A stretch of 64,000 bases of DNA from Prolixibacteraceae bacterium (GTDB lineage: Bacteria > Bacteroidota > Bacteroidia > Bacteroidales > Prolixibacteraceae). The DNA is taken from assembly GCA_019459525.1 (NCBI GenBank), contig JAIBEY010000066.1:62001-126000 (forward strand), written 5' to 3'. The notes under the pieces are model-generated. The model searched no databases and was not told where the DNA came from. It saw only the letters and a program-made list of their open reading frames with translations. Both the position numbers and the translations under genes were made by a program. This document shows positions 36,372 to 44,785 of the stretch, piece after piece; the first letter of the stretch is position 1; each line of letters starts with the position of its first letter.

Positions 36372-38843
36372 ATGAAGAGAGTACTTATTTTTTGTGCTTT
36401 AGTGACGATTTTACTGAACAACAGTTGTATAAGCCAAAAAGAACAACCCAAATTAACATCTTTCAGCGGCATTTACCCTCACTTAGCCTATTACAATAAC
36501 GAGGGCGAGTGCGGAACCGGTGCGGTAGTTCCATGGGCCGACCAGCTTTATGTGATTACCTATGGACCACATCTTCCGCTGGGTTCATCGGACAAGTTGT
36601 ACGAAATTACTGCCGGCCTGAAACAAACTACCCGCCCCGAAAGCATTGGCGGAACCCCGGCCAACCGTATGATTCACCGGGAAAGCAACCAGCTTTTTAT
36701 TGGCCCGTACGCGATTGATGCAAGCGGAAATGTGCGCGCGATTCCTTACTCAGGCATGCCGGGGCGACATACCGGAAACGCCCGTCATTTGACAGACCCC
36801 GCCGGAAAAATTTATTACGGAACGATGGAAGAAGGTTTCTATGAGGTGGATGTAAAAACACTGCAGCCAACCATGTTGTATCAGGATGGAAACATGAATC
36901 GAAAACCTGGTGAAATGGCTCAGGAAGCCAGTTTACTGGTCGGCGCCCATGGGAAAGGGCTTTATTCAGGACAAGGAGTAATGGTTTATTCAAACAACGG
37001 TGAAACCGGACAGGAAGCGCTGACAAATTTTGCAATAAAATCCGGAGTATTGGCCGAATGGAACGGTAAAGATTGGAAAGTAATTCGCCGCAACCAGTTT
37101 GTAGAAGTTACCGGTCCGGGCGGAATTTACGGCAATTCGAATTCTGAAACCGACCCCATTTGGGCAACCGGCTGGGATCATAAATCGGTGCTTCTTGGAG
37201 TTCGTAATCCGGAAATAGGTTGGAGTTTTTACCGCCTGCCCAAAGCCAGCCACAGCTACGATGGCGCGCATGGCTGGAACACCGAATGGCCGCGCATCCG
37301 CGACATAGGCACTGCCGAAAAATCGGATTATTTAATGACCATGCACGGCATGTTCTGGCGTTTCCCCGGAACATTTACCGCTGCCAATTCAGCAGGAGTC
37401 CGTCCGCGTTCGGCCTACCTGAAAGTGATTGGCGATTTTACACGCTGGAACGACCAGCTCGTTTTTGGTTGCGACGATTCAGCACAAAAAGAATTCCTCA
37501 ACAAACGAAAAGTGAAAGGCTCAATCGAAGGCCCTGGCCAATCCAATTCCAACCTGTGGTTTACCTCTGTTGAAAAACCCGATCAGTTGGGACCAAACAC
37601 TGCGGAAGGCGCGGTTTGGATTGCTGAAGAAATTAAAGCCGGTGCTGTTTCAGAACCATTTTTATTTGCCGGTTGGGATGTCCGTTCGGCCTGGATTAAA
37701 AACGATGGGAAACAGACCGTTTCATTTACTTTTGAAGTGGACGAAAACGGCAACAACAATTGGAAAACCCAGAAGTCGGTTACAGTAAAAGCAGGCGAAT
37801 CTGCCAATGTGCCTTTTATGGCCAATGAAAAAGGCGAATGGATCCGTGTAAAAGCTGATCAGGCAAGCAAAGCCACCGTACATTTTTCGTATGCTCAAAA
37901 AGATAATCGCGGCAACACTTCTGATGTCCTCTTTGCAGGCTTGGCCAATGTTTCGGAAACCGAGACCTGTGCCGGATTGCTTTGGGGATTGGGCAACAAC
38001 CGCCGCAAACTAGGTGTTCTGACCGGAACTGCTTCGGACAATGCTTTTACTGAAAGTGGCTATTACGAATTGGATTCACTGATGAACCTCGTGAAAAAAG
38101 AAGATGCAGAAACAGCGTCTTTCATTCGCGAAAAGTTTGCTATTCCTCAACAGGTAGTTACAATAGATGAGGCTTCGGTATTGGTTACCGATGATTTGGG
38201 TCGTCGCTGGCGGTTGCCGAAAGGAGACCCAAAATATGCCGGTTTAACCAATAATTCGGTACTACGTATTTGCCGCGAAGTAGCCACCGAGCGCGATCTG
38301 ATGAACTGCGCGGGCACCTTTTATGAACTTCCTGCCGAAAATGCCGATGGGTTTGCCAAAATACGTCCGGTTGCTTCGCACCACTTCCGCATTCACGATT
38401 ACGCCTCGTACCGCGGAATGCTGATTATGACCGGCATTGAAGCAAAAACGGCAAAAGGTAATTCGCACGTCATTACTTCAGAAGATGGCAAAGCAGCCAT
38501 TTGGGCGGGAACCATCGACGATATATGGCAAATGGGCAAACCCGTTGGCGAAGGCGGTCCGTGGAAAAACTCGGCAATAAAAGCTGGCGTGGTTTCAGAC
38601 CCTTACCTGATTGGATTTTACGACAAACGCAGCCTGAAACTTTCGCACGATTCGAAAGAAGCGATTACCTTCACCATCGAGGTAGAGCCCATCGGTCACG
38701 GCCCTTGGATGAGCTACCAAACCGTGTCGGTAAAATCAGGAGAGACTTTCGAGTATGCTTTCCCGGAAAGTTTCCAGTCACGATGGATCCGTTTTGCAGC
38801 CGACAAGGATTGCAACGCAACAGCATGGTTGACATACGAGTAA
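36372..38843 (+). CDS. Large exported lipoprotein with two repeated beta modules, unknown function (PUL 1)
   Basis: An 823-residue protein with a lipoprotein-like signal (LLNNSC, Cys about 19). I do not recognise a named family. The N-terminal ~400 residues look like a beta-propeller (runs such as YVITYGPHLPLGSSDKLYEIT, MIHRESNQLFIGPYAID, KIYYGTMEEGFYEVDV, SVLLGVRNPEIGWSFYRLP). Two related modules follow, at about 425-512 (SEPFLFAGWDVRSAWIKND...EWIRVKAD) and 740-823 (SDPYLIGFYDKRSLKLSHD...RWIRFAAD), each ending with a strand such as ATVHFSYA or ATAWLTYE. Place in the locus suggests ligand binding or a new hydrolytic or lyase activity at the surface. It is followed after 31 bp by an oxidoreductase gene, so they are one operon. 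Confidence 0.6.
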   Translation: MKRVLIFCALVTILLNNSCISQKEQPKLTSFSGIYPHLAYYNNEGECGTGAVVPWADQLYVITYGPHLPLGSSDKLYEITAGLKQTTRPESIGGTPANRMIHRESNQLFIGPYAIDASGNVRAIPYSGMPGRHTGNARHLTDPAGKIYYGTMEEGFYEVDVKTLQPTMLYQDGNMNRKPGEMAQEASLLVGAHGKGLYSGQGVMVYSNNGETGQEALTNFAIKSGVLAEWNGKDWKVIRRNQFVEVTGPGGIYGNSNSETDPIWATGWDHKSVLLGVRNPEIGWSFYRLPKASHSYDGAHGWNTEWPRIRDIGTAEKSDYLMTMHGMFWRFPGTFTAANSAGVRPRSAYLKVIGDFTRWNDQLVFGCDDSAQKEFLNKRKVKGSIEGPGQSNSNLWFTSVEKPDQLGPNTAEGAVWIAEEIKAGAVSEPFLFAGWDVRSAWIKNDGKQTVSFTFEVDENGNNNWKTQKSVTVKAGESANVPFMANEKGEWIRVKADQASKATVHFSYAQKDNRGNTSDVLFAGLANVSETETCAGLLWGLGNNRRKLGVLTGTASDNAFTESGYYELDSLMNLVKKEDAETASFIREKFAIPQQVVTIDEASVLVTDDLGRRWRLPKGDPKYAGLTNNSVLRICREVATERDLMNCAGTFYELPAENADGFAKIRPVASHHFRIHDYASYRGMLIMTGIEAKTAKGNSHVITSEDGKAAIWAGTIDDIWQMGKPVGEGGPWKNSAIKAGVVSDPYLIGFYDKRSLKLSHDSKEAITFTIEVEPIGHGPWMSYQTVSVKSGETFEYAFPESFQSRWIRFAADKDCNATAWLTYE

Positions 38844-38874
38844 ATCTTATAGTTGAGAACCTAAACCAATTGAT

Positions 38875-40743
38875 ATGTACAAATTAGTTCTTATTTCGCT
38901 AATGGCACTCTTCGGTGTCAGCGTTCAGGCGCAAAAAAAAATCCTCCTCGTCGAAGCCGAAAGTTTTGCAAAAAAAGGCGGCTGGGTGGTCGATCAGCAG
39001 TTTATGGACCAGATGGGCTCGCCGTTCCTGATGGCGCACGGAATGGGCATTCCGGTTAAAGATGCCTCAACAACGGTTCAGTTTCCGGAGAAGGGCAAAT
39101 ACCGCATGTTTGTACGAACCCGCAACTGGGCTGCTCGTTGGACCAATCAGGACGCTCCCGGGAAATTTCAGGTTTTAATCAACGGAAAAGCTACAGCTGC
39201 CGTTTTCGGAACCGAATCGATGGATTGGAGCTGGCAGGATGGCGGAGTGATCGACATCAGCAAAACCAAGTGCACCCTTGGATTGAAGGATTTAACCGGT
39301 TTTAATGGCCGTTGCGATGCGATTCTATTTTCTTCCGACCTCAATTTTACCCCACCTTCCGAAGTTAAAGAATTAGCCGAACTTCGCGGGAAGCTAAGTC
39401 CGGCAACCGTTCAGGTAAACGAAGCCGGGCAATTCGACCTCGTTGTAATTGGCGGTGGAATGGCCGGTACCTGTGCCGCTATTTCGGCAGCCCGCCTGGG
39501 CCTGAAAGTGGCGCTGGTACAGGATCGCCCGGTGTTGGGCGGGAACAACAGTTCCGAAGTTCGCGTTCATTTGGGCGGCCGCATCAACCTCGAGCCGTAT
39601 CCGAACCTGGGTAATCTGGTCAATGAAATTGGCCCGTCGAAAGAGGGAAATGCCCGTCCGTACGAAAATTACGAAGACGATAAAAAGATGGAAGCCGTCC
39701 GCAAAGAAAAGAACATCTCGCTGTTCCTGAATTGCCATGCCAACAAGGTAAACATGAAAGACGGTAAAATTGAAAGCGTTCAGGCAACTAACACCGAAAG
39801 CGGACAAAAACTGCTGTTTACAGCGCCGCTTTTTGCCGATTGCACCGGCGATGCCACCATTGGCGTGCTGGCAGGGGCCAAATACATGACTGGTCGCGAA
39901 AATTCGAAAGAGTTTGGCGAATCAACTGCTCCGGAAGAAGCCGACAACCTGACGATGGGATCGTCGGTTCAGTGGTTTGCCGAAGATAAAGCGGGCGCCG
40001 TTCCTTTTCCGGATATCAAATGGGGAATTGAATGGAATGAAGACAAAGCCGAACACCTGATTCGCGGCGACTGGAATTGGGAAACCGGCATGGGAATCGA
40101 CCAGGTAAATGAGTTTGAACGCATTCGCGATTACGGTTTGCTGGTGGTTTATTCCAACTGGTCGTTCCTGAAAAACCGTTCGATCGACAAAGGCAAATTT
40201 GAAAAGCGCCAGTTAAAATGGGTGGCCTACATTGCCGGGAAACGCGAATCAAAGCGTCTGGTGGGCGATTACATTCTTCGTGAGTCAGACCTGGTCGATC
40301 ACAAGGTTTATCCCGACGGAACAGCCCCAACTTCGTGGACCATCGATTTGCATTATCCCGATCCTGAAAACACCAAACAGTTCCCCGGCAAAGAGTTTAA
40401 ATCCATTGCCGTGCACAAACCAATTATTCCCTACCCCATTCCGTTCCGTTGCCTGTATTCGGCTAATGTACCCAATCTGCTAATGGCCGGACGCAACATT
40501 AGCGTTTCGCATGTGGCACTGGGAACAGTTCGCGTTATGCGCACAACAGGTATGATGGGCGAGGTGATTGGCATGGCCGCTTCGGTTTGCAAACAGCACA
40601 ACACCGATCCGCGAGGCGTTTACACCAACCATTTGGAAGACCTGATTCAACTCATGCGAAAAGGCACCGGCAATCCGGAATTGCCCAAAATCCAGAATTA
40701 CAACATGGGAAGTACGTTGCTGGGCAAACAACCACAACATTAA
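38875..40743 (+). CDS. FAD-dependent oxidoreductase with N-terminal beta domain (PUL 1)
   Basis: A 622-residue exported protein: signal peptide (about 1-19), a beta-rich domain of about 150 residues (KYRMFVRTRNWAARWTN, typical of a carbohydrate-binding-like jelly roll), then an FAD_oxidored-type Rossmann domain with LVVIGGGMAGTCAAISAARL (about 189-208), GGNNSSEVRVHLGGR and FADCTGDATIGVLAGA, and the closing MAGRNISVSHVALGTVRVM. Such enzymes recur in Bacteroidota sugar loci and probably oxidise or rearrange a carbohydrate or uronate-like substrate; the substrate is unknown. It is the last gene of PUL 1, before a 19-bp-stem terminator. Confidence 0.85.
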   Translation: MYKLVLISLMALFGVSVQAQKKILLVEAESFAKKGGWVVDQQFMDQMGSPFLMAHGMGIPVKDASTTVQFPEKGKYRMFVRTRNWAARWTNQDAPGKFQVLINGKATAAVFGTESMDWSWQDGGVIDISKTKCTLGLKDLTGFNGRCDAILFSSDLNFTPPSEVKELAELRGKLSPATVQVNEAGQFDLVVIGGGMAGTCAAISAARLGLKVALVQDRPVLGGNNSSEVRVHLGGRINLEPYPNLGNLVNEIGPSKEGNARPYENYEDDKKMEAVRKEKNISLFLNCHANKVNMKDGKIESVQATNTESGQKLLFTAPLFADCTGDATIGVLAGAKYMTGRENSKEFGESTAPEEADNLTMGSSVQWFAEDKAGAVPFPDIKWGIEWNEDKAEHLIRGDWNWETGMGIDQVNEFERIRDYGLLVVYSNWSFLKNRSIDKGKFEKRQLKWVAYIAGKRESKRLVGDYILRESDLVDHKVYPDGTAPTSWTIDLHYPDPENTKQFPGKEFKSIAVHKPIIPYPIPFRCLYSANVPNLLMAGRNISVSHVALGTVRVMRTTGMMGEVIGMAASVCKQHNTDPRGVYTNHLEDLIQLMRKGTGNPELPKIQNYNMGSTLLGKQPQH

Positions 40744-40756
40744 AAATTTTCGAAAT

Positions 40757-40804
40757 AAAACCCACAAAGGGCAGCGGAGAAATCGGCTGCCCTTTGTGGG
40801 TTTT
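40757..40804. terminator. Long perfect hairpin terminator after PUL 1
   Basis: A 19-bp perfect stem (40757-40775 with 40786-40804, AAAACCCACAAAGGGCAGC) with a 10-base loop; T-runs on both strands make it bidirectional. It can end PUL 1 transcripts and those of the convergent reverse transcriptase operon. Confidence 0.88.
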
Positions 40805-40813
40805 GAGAAATAG

Positions 40814-40843
40814 AAAAGGTAGCTAAATCCTCCGCTACCTTTT
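40814..40843. terminator. Second hairpin, next to the DRT3 operon end
   Basis: A 10-bp perfect stem (AAAAGGTAGC 40814-40823 with 40834-40843), again with a 10-base loop. It is likely the terminator of the minus-strand reverse transcriptase operon, whose transcript would run into TTTTCTATTTCTC. Confidence 0.7.
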
Positions 40844-40948
40844 CATCTTTGTCCTCATTTTACCGAGTGATGCCGCTGCAAGTGTGTGAAAATAATCCAT
40901 CAATCTCCTAAAAAAATGATAGACCTGAGGATTGGCATTGGCAATATT
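40844..40948 (-). ncRNA. Possible DRT3-associated RNA segment downstream of drt3b
   Basis: These 105 bases between the drt3b stop and the hairpin terminator hold no convincing gene. On the minus strand they contain CACACAC (40888-40882) and a 7-base word AATCCTC (40936-40930) that can pair with GAGGATT in the loop of the 40814-40843 hairpin. DRT3 systems are reported to use an associated ncRNA with an AC-repeat template; this is the only AC repeat next to the operon. Weak evidence. Confidence 0.25.
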
Positions 40949-43141
40949 TTATGAATATACTTCCAGACTTTTTTTTGCATTTAGTTCTTTCTCAAGATTG
41001 AAATTGCTCCATTTTGTAAACCAATATTTTTGATAATTTTTAATAAAACTTATTATATTTCTGGTATCCAGACTAGTTTGAATCTCATCATAATCCGAGA
41101 AATTCTTACGATAAGTTTTAAGAATCTGCTCTTTATATGTCGTATCGATAAATGGACATGCCAACAAATCTAATATTAAATGAGAAAGTTCAGATGATTT
41201 TCTTCTTTTTTCTACTGGAATGGATTCAATGTGGGATAATATATATATCATAAGTTTACTTTTCAATGTAGTATATTTACTTGAATTCCCAATGTAAAAC
41301 AATACAACGACTATAGAGAAATAGTTGAAGTTACACTCTTCAAAATCAATCTCATTATTCTTATTCAGAACATTGAGATATTTAGCCAATAATTTTTCAG
41401 TCAAACGAAAATCCTTATCCAAGTCCCTTAATACTATTAATAAATAAAGAGATTCAACCTGTGTGTAATCATTTAGCGTGTTTTTATTTAAAATGAATGT
41501 GACTTCATCCAATATCTTCTTAAATACTTTTTCCTGATTATTTCTTGAATGCTGAGGAATTAATTTATTCTCATTATTGCGATATCGTTTTTTATAAAAC
41601 AGGATAAATTTTGAAAGTATGTGACTTACTTTAATCGTGGAGTTAACTCTTGGCGAAACAGAATAAAGGAAAAAAAGAAAATCAATAAAATTAACGATGT
41701 GGTCAGTAATCTCTTTTTCTACCTTTTGCTTTTTCAGTAAACCTTCGTTGTCAAGTTTTCCGTCAGATTCAAGGTCATTGCACTCTTTTAGGAATTTTGA
41801 TGCCATCTTTAAGTTTTTGCCTACTTTATTATGAAGGATGGCCAACGTATAGTTTAGTACATCTTTATAATCGACACCTGTTTCTTTTATTATTATTTTG
41901 TACTGAGTTGCTAATTTATTCGAATCGAAATAGAATTTAAGCATGTAATCTGCAAAAAGGAGTGAGCCTTCTTCACTATCAATATTATTAGAGGCAACCT
42001 CTTTTTTCTTTTCTATTTGAAATCGTGGTTCATTCTCGAATAACTTGATAATTCTCTCTTTCGCAACAGTTATTTCTGTTATTATAGGCTTTTTATAATC
42101 TTTGGATTTCGAATTGTTTATTGCTAATTTAAACTCTTTTAGTTCATGGCGAAACAATTGAATTACTTCCTCTTTTATCAAATCAGAATCACAGAATAAA
42201 AAATAATCATCAACATAACGGTATAATTCGTAATGCTTTTTAAGAACGTATCCTTTATCTATCAGTTTGTTTTCTATATTCTTATCAATTCGTTGAAGTA
42301 TAATCTCTGCAAAGATTCTTGAAAACTCAGGACCAATTACAATTCCGTTGGTTTCACCATAATTGGCATATTGAATAAATAAATCAAATTTTCCGGCAAA
42401 GGTCTTTTTTGACTCATCAACGTTTTCTTTTACAGATTCAAGTCCCAGAACAGCCCAGACAATTGAGTGGGTATATATGCTATCAAAGCATTTTGATAAA
42501 TCAAACTTATATAGAAAATTATATTTTTTTTCTGCCCGCTGATATCTATAATCTTCATAAAATCGATAGATATTTTTGTACTTTTCAATTGAAAAAAAAG
42601 TTTTAAGGTTTTCATATTCAACTCCTTCAGAACTGAAACCATATTTCTCTTCCTCTTTTAACTGCGCTGCGATATTGGATTGGGTAAATGTATATTTACC
42701 AATACCTGCCGGTTTTCGTATACTGAAATTGCTTATCGAACAGTAATATAAAATCAATTCTTTATAAACATTATAGAAATCGATTAGTCTTAATTGATTT
42801 ATTGGGTGAATAATAGTTAATTCTCTGAAATCTTTTTCTTTGTGAGTAATTTTAAATGGAAATGGGATTTTTCTGAAATTCCAGTCTTGCAATTCAATGG
42901 GCGAACTATTTATATCTTTTATTCCAAATAAAATCTCCAATATTAGCTTAAAAGCTTCTGCATCTACCCCTTGTAATAAGTTCTGATAGAAAAGTTTATT
43001 ATTTATAATCTCGATATTATTAGAAACCAAAAAACGATAGAAATATCTATTGGAAAAAGTAATCGGTATTTCATAAGGAAGAACATCGGCAAGGATCGCT
43101 CTCTCTTTGGGGTATTTGATGAGTTTTTTTTTCTTATTCAT
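40949..43141 (-). CDS. drt3b: Antiviral reverse transcriptase Drt3b (UG8 type)
   Basis: A 730-residue protein. The RT core is in about 100-350: motif A FLYKFDLSKCFDSIY (Asp214), motif B-like NGIVIGPEFSRIFAE (265-279) and the catalytic YRYVDDYFLF (YVDD 309-312), all intact. The N-terminus (ERAILADVLPYEIPITFSNRYFYRFL) matches the Drt3b family, and a long helical C-terminal region (about 370-730) has no nuclease motif that I can see. It overlaps drt3a by 8 bp, the expected DRT3 gene order. The product should work with Drt3a in anti-phage DNA synthesis. Base composition is far more AT-rich than the flanking PULs. Confidence 0.85.
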   Translation of the reverse strand: MNKKKKLIKYPKERAILADVLPYEIPITFSNRYFYRFLVSNNIEIINNKLFYQNLLQGVDAEAFKLILEILFGIKDINSSPIELQDWNFRKIPFPFKITHKEKDFRELTIIHPINQLRLIDFYNVYKELILYYCSISNFSIRKPAGIGKYTFTQSNIAAQLKEEEKYGFSSEGVEYENLKTFFSIEKYKNIYRFYEDYRYQRAEKKYNFLYKFDLSKCFDSIYTHSIVWAVLGLESVKENVDESKKTFAGKFDLFIQYANYGETNGIVIGPEFSRIFAEIILQRIDKNIENKLIDKGYVLKKHYELYRYVDDYFLFCDSDLIKEEVIQLFRHELKEFKLAINNSKSKDYKKPIITEITVAKERIIKLFENEPRFQIEKKKEVASNNIDSEEGSLLFADYMLKFYFDSNKLATQYKIIIKETGVDYKDVLNYTLAILHNKVGKNLKMASKFLKECNDLESDGKLDNEGLLKKQKVEKEITDHIVNFIDFLFFLYSVSPRVNSTIKVSHILSKFILFYKKRYRNNENKLIPQHSRNNQEKVFKKILDEVTFILNKNTLNDYTQVESLYLLIVLRDLDKDFRLTEKLLAKYLNVLNKNNEIDFEECNFNYFSIVVVLFYIGNSSKYTTLKSKLMIYILSHIESIPVEKRRKSSELSHLILDLLACPFIDTTYKEQILKTYRKNFSDYDEIQTSLDTRNIISFIKNYQKYWFTKWSNFNLEKELNAKKSLEVYS

Positions 43142-44627
43142 CCTTCCAGATTGATTTTATGATTTCAAACTTTGAGATAGTGCGACCGTACTTTTGGCTG
43201 TAAAAATCCCTTTCTTTTTGAGACAAACTAAAACTGTAGAAATACTTCTCTTTGTTAAAAAAGCCCTTTTCAAAATTGAAATTATCTAATATATGTTTCT
43301 TTAATGCTACTCTATTTAAAAATACGGGGACTGCGATATTATCAACTGCATTTTCTAATTCTTCATTCAATCTTTTCAAACTCAGTAAATTTGACTTTTT
43401 TAAACTTTCCAGATCACCATCTGTGTTAAGTGATAAAAGTGAATTTGAATAAAATATACCTGATTTTATTTGTTTTTTATTATGGAGTAAATGGAAATTT
43501 CCAGTAAGAAATTTTAAACGATCACTCAGATGGTTACGTGCTCTTTTTTCATTCTTCGGAGCGAATTTATTGTAGAAATCTATTGATCTAATTATTCTCT
43601 TTTTGTATTTATTCAATTTATGATCAGATAATTCAATCTTAACAGTAAATCTCTTTTTACCAGTCCTGTCTATTTGAAATTTATAGCCCAAGAAGGTTAG
43701 TGTTTCATTAAATGGAGTATCTGCCAATAAGTTCGTTTCATAAGTTTTACATTCTTTACCATTTTGCCCTTCATTTAGTTGTAATTGATTTTCTGTAATG
43801 ATCGTTCTAACTTTACTTAGGTAATCAACTTTTGAGCTAACGGTTTTGGGAGTGAAAATCATAATAATATCATCAACATAACGAGCATAGTAGGTCAAGT
43901 CTTGAATGTTTTTGATTTCATTATCAATGTCCCTCATGAAAAGTTCCGATAAATAGGCACTGATTCCAATTCCTCTTGGAATGCCAGCTCCTAATGGAAT
44001 CTTGCTAATATCTTTTTTGTTCTCAAATTCATAAAAAAGCTTACGAATTAACTTCTTTGAGTGTGGTGAAAGTAAAATATTATTGTTAATCTTTTCAAAT
44101 AGTATGTTTTGAGGAATACTTTCATAAAAGCTACTAATATCTGTCCTTATTACAATTTTAGGGAATCCGTCCGCTAACAAGTAATAAATTTGCCGAACAA
44201 TGTCATTTCTACTTGACTGTTTGACTTTAAAAGTCTTCTTAATGTTGTATTGCAATTGTTTAATGGCATAAAAGGAAGTTGCATTATTTGAGTTGATAGT
44301 GAAAATTTCAATATCTGAATTATACTTGATATTAAATTGAAAACTATTTTCAGCGACACTCTCAGCTATCTTTTTAAATTCGTTTAAACGAATTTCTTCC
44401 TTTCCTTGATTGATCTTTTCAAGCTTCTCTGCAAATTGGTTATATTCTTCTTTTGATAAATTCCCTTTTTCTGTTTTTAACCATTTCTTTTCTGCTAATA
44501 TTTCTTTAAACTCTTCATGTTTAGCAAGATATTCATCGTTGATATACCCCCGATTAATGTTCCCTTTCTTATTTTCTGAAACAAAAATTTTATTGAAGTT
44601 GTAGTAAGAAAAGGATTGATCCAGCAT
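43134..44627 (-). CDS. drt3a: Antiviral reverse transcriptase Drt3a (UG3 type)
   Basis: A 497-residue reverse transcriptase. The N-terminus MLDQSFSYYNFNKIF is typical of Drt3a. Motif A is IRTDISSFYESIP (Asp163), motif B-like PLGAGIPRGIGISAYLSELF (211-230) and motif C YARYVDDIIMIF (YVDD 250-253), so the active site is complete. The motif D region TFLGYKFQID follows near 311-320. It is the first gene of the two-gene DRT3 operon and overlaps drt3b by 8 bp. The known role of DRT3 is defence against phages by synthesis of DNA by the RT pair. AT-rich composition and a site between two PULs point to horizontal gain. Confidence 0.88.
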   Translation of the reverse strand: MLDQSFSYYNFNKIFVSENKKGNINRGYINDEYLAKHEEFKEILAEKKWLKTEKGNLSKEEYNQFAEKLEKINQGKEEIRLNEFKKIAESVAENSFQFNIKYNSDIEIFTINSNNATSFYAIKQLQYNIKKTFKVKQSSRNDIVRQIYYLLADGFPKIVIRTDISSFYESIPQNILFEKINNNILLSPHSKKLIRKLFYEFENKKDISKIPLGAGIPRGIGISAYLSELFMRDIDNEIKNIQDLTYYARYVDDIIMIFTPKTVSSKVDYLSKVRTIITENQLQLNEGQNGKECKTYETNLLADTPFNETLTFLGYKFQIDRTGKKRFTVKIELSDHKLNKYKKRIIRSIDFYNKFAPKNEKRARNHLSDRLKFLTGNFHLLHNKKQIKSGIFYSNSLLSLNTDGDLESLKKSNLLSLKRLNEELENAVDNIAVPVFLNRVALKKHILDNFNFEKGFFNKEKYFYSFSLSQKERDFYSQKYGRTISKFEIIKSIWKDE

Positions 44628-44723
44628 GGGAATTTAAAATTGAGTTTAGACTTAAAATCATAAATATACAAAGTTCTTCAACTCAATAATCGTATTGTTA
44701 AAAACTTCTGAATAGTAATATGT

Positions 44724-44755
44724 CTAAATGGTGTTTAAACCCACCTACTATTTAG
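44724..44755. repeat. Imperfect palindrome in the drt3a-sigma divergent gap
   Basis: CTAAAT (44724-44729) pairs with ATTTAG (44750-44755), with inner GGTG/CACC and a TTTAAA centre. It lies about midway between the two divergent starts and could be an operator or an RNA hairpin. Confidence 0.4.
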
Positions 44756-44785
44756 AAAAATTTTAAACGGGAATATTTTAATTAA

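Noticed and set aside
40844-40909. 21-codon minus-strand ORF after drt3b (ATG at 40909)
   Set aside because: Too short to judge, no supporting start signal or family; the AC repeat and pairing potential make an RNA role at least as likely.
43134-44627. Drt3a as a group II intron or retron reverse transcriptase
   Set aside because: No maturase or HNH domain, no intron RNA flanks, no msr/msd-like structure beside it; the overlap with a second RT and the N-terminal signature fit DRT3.
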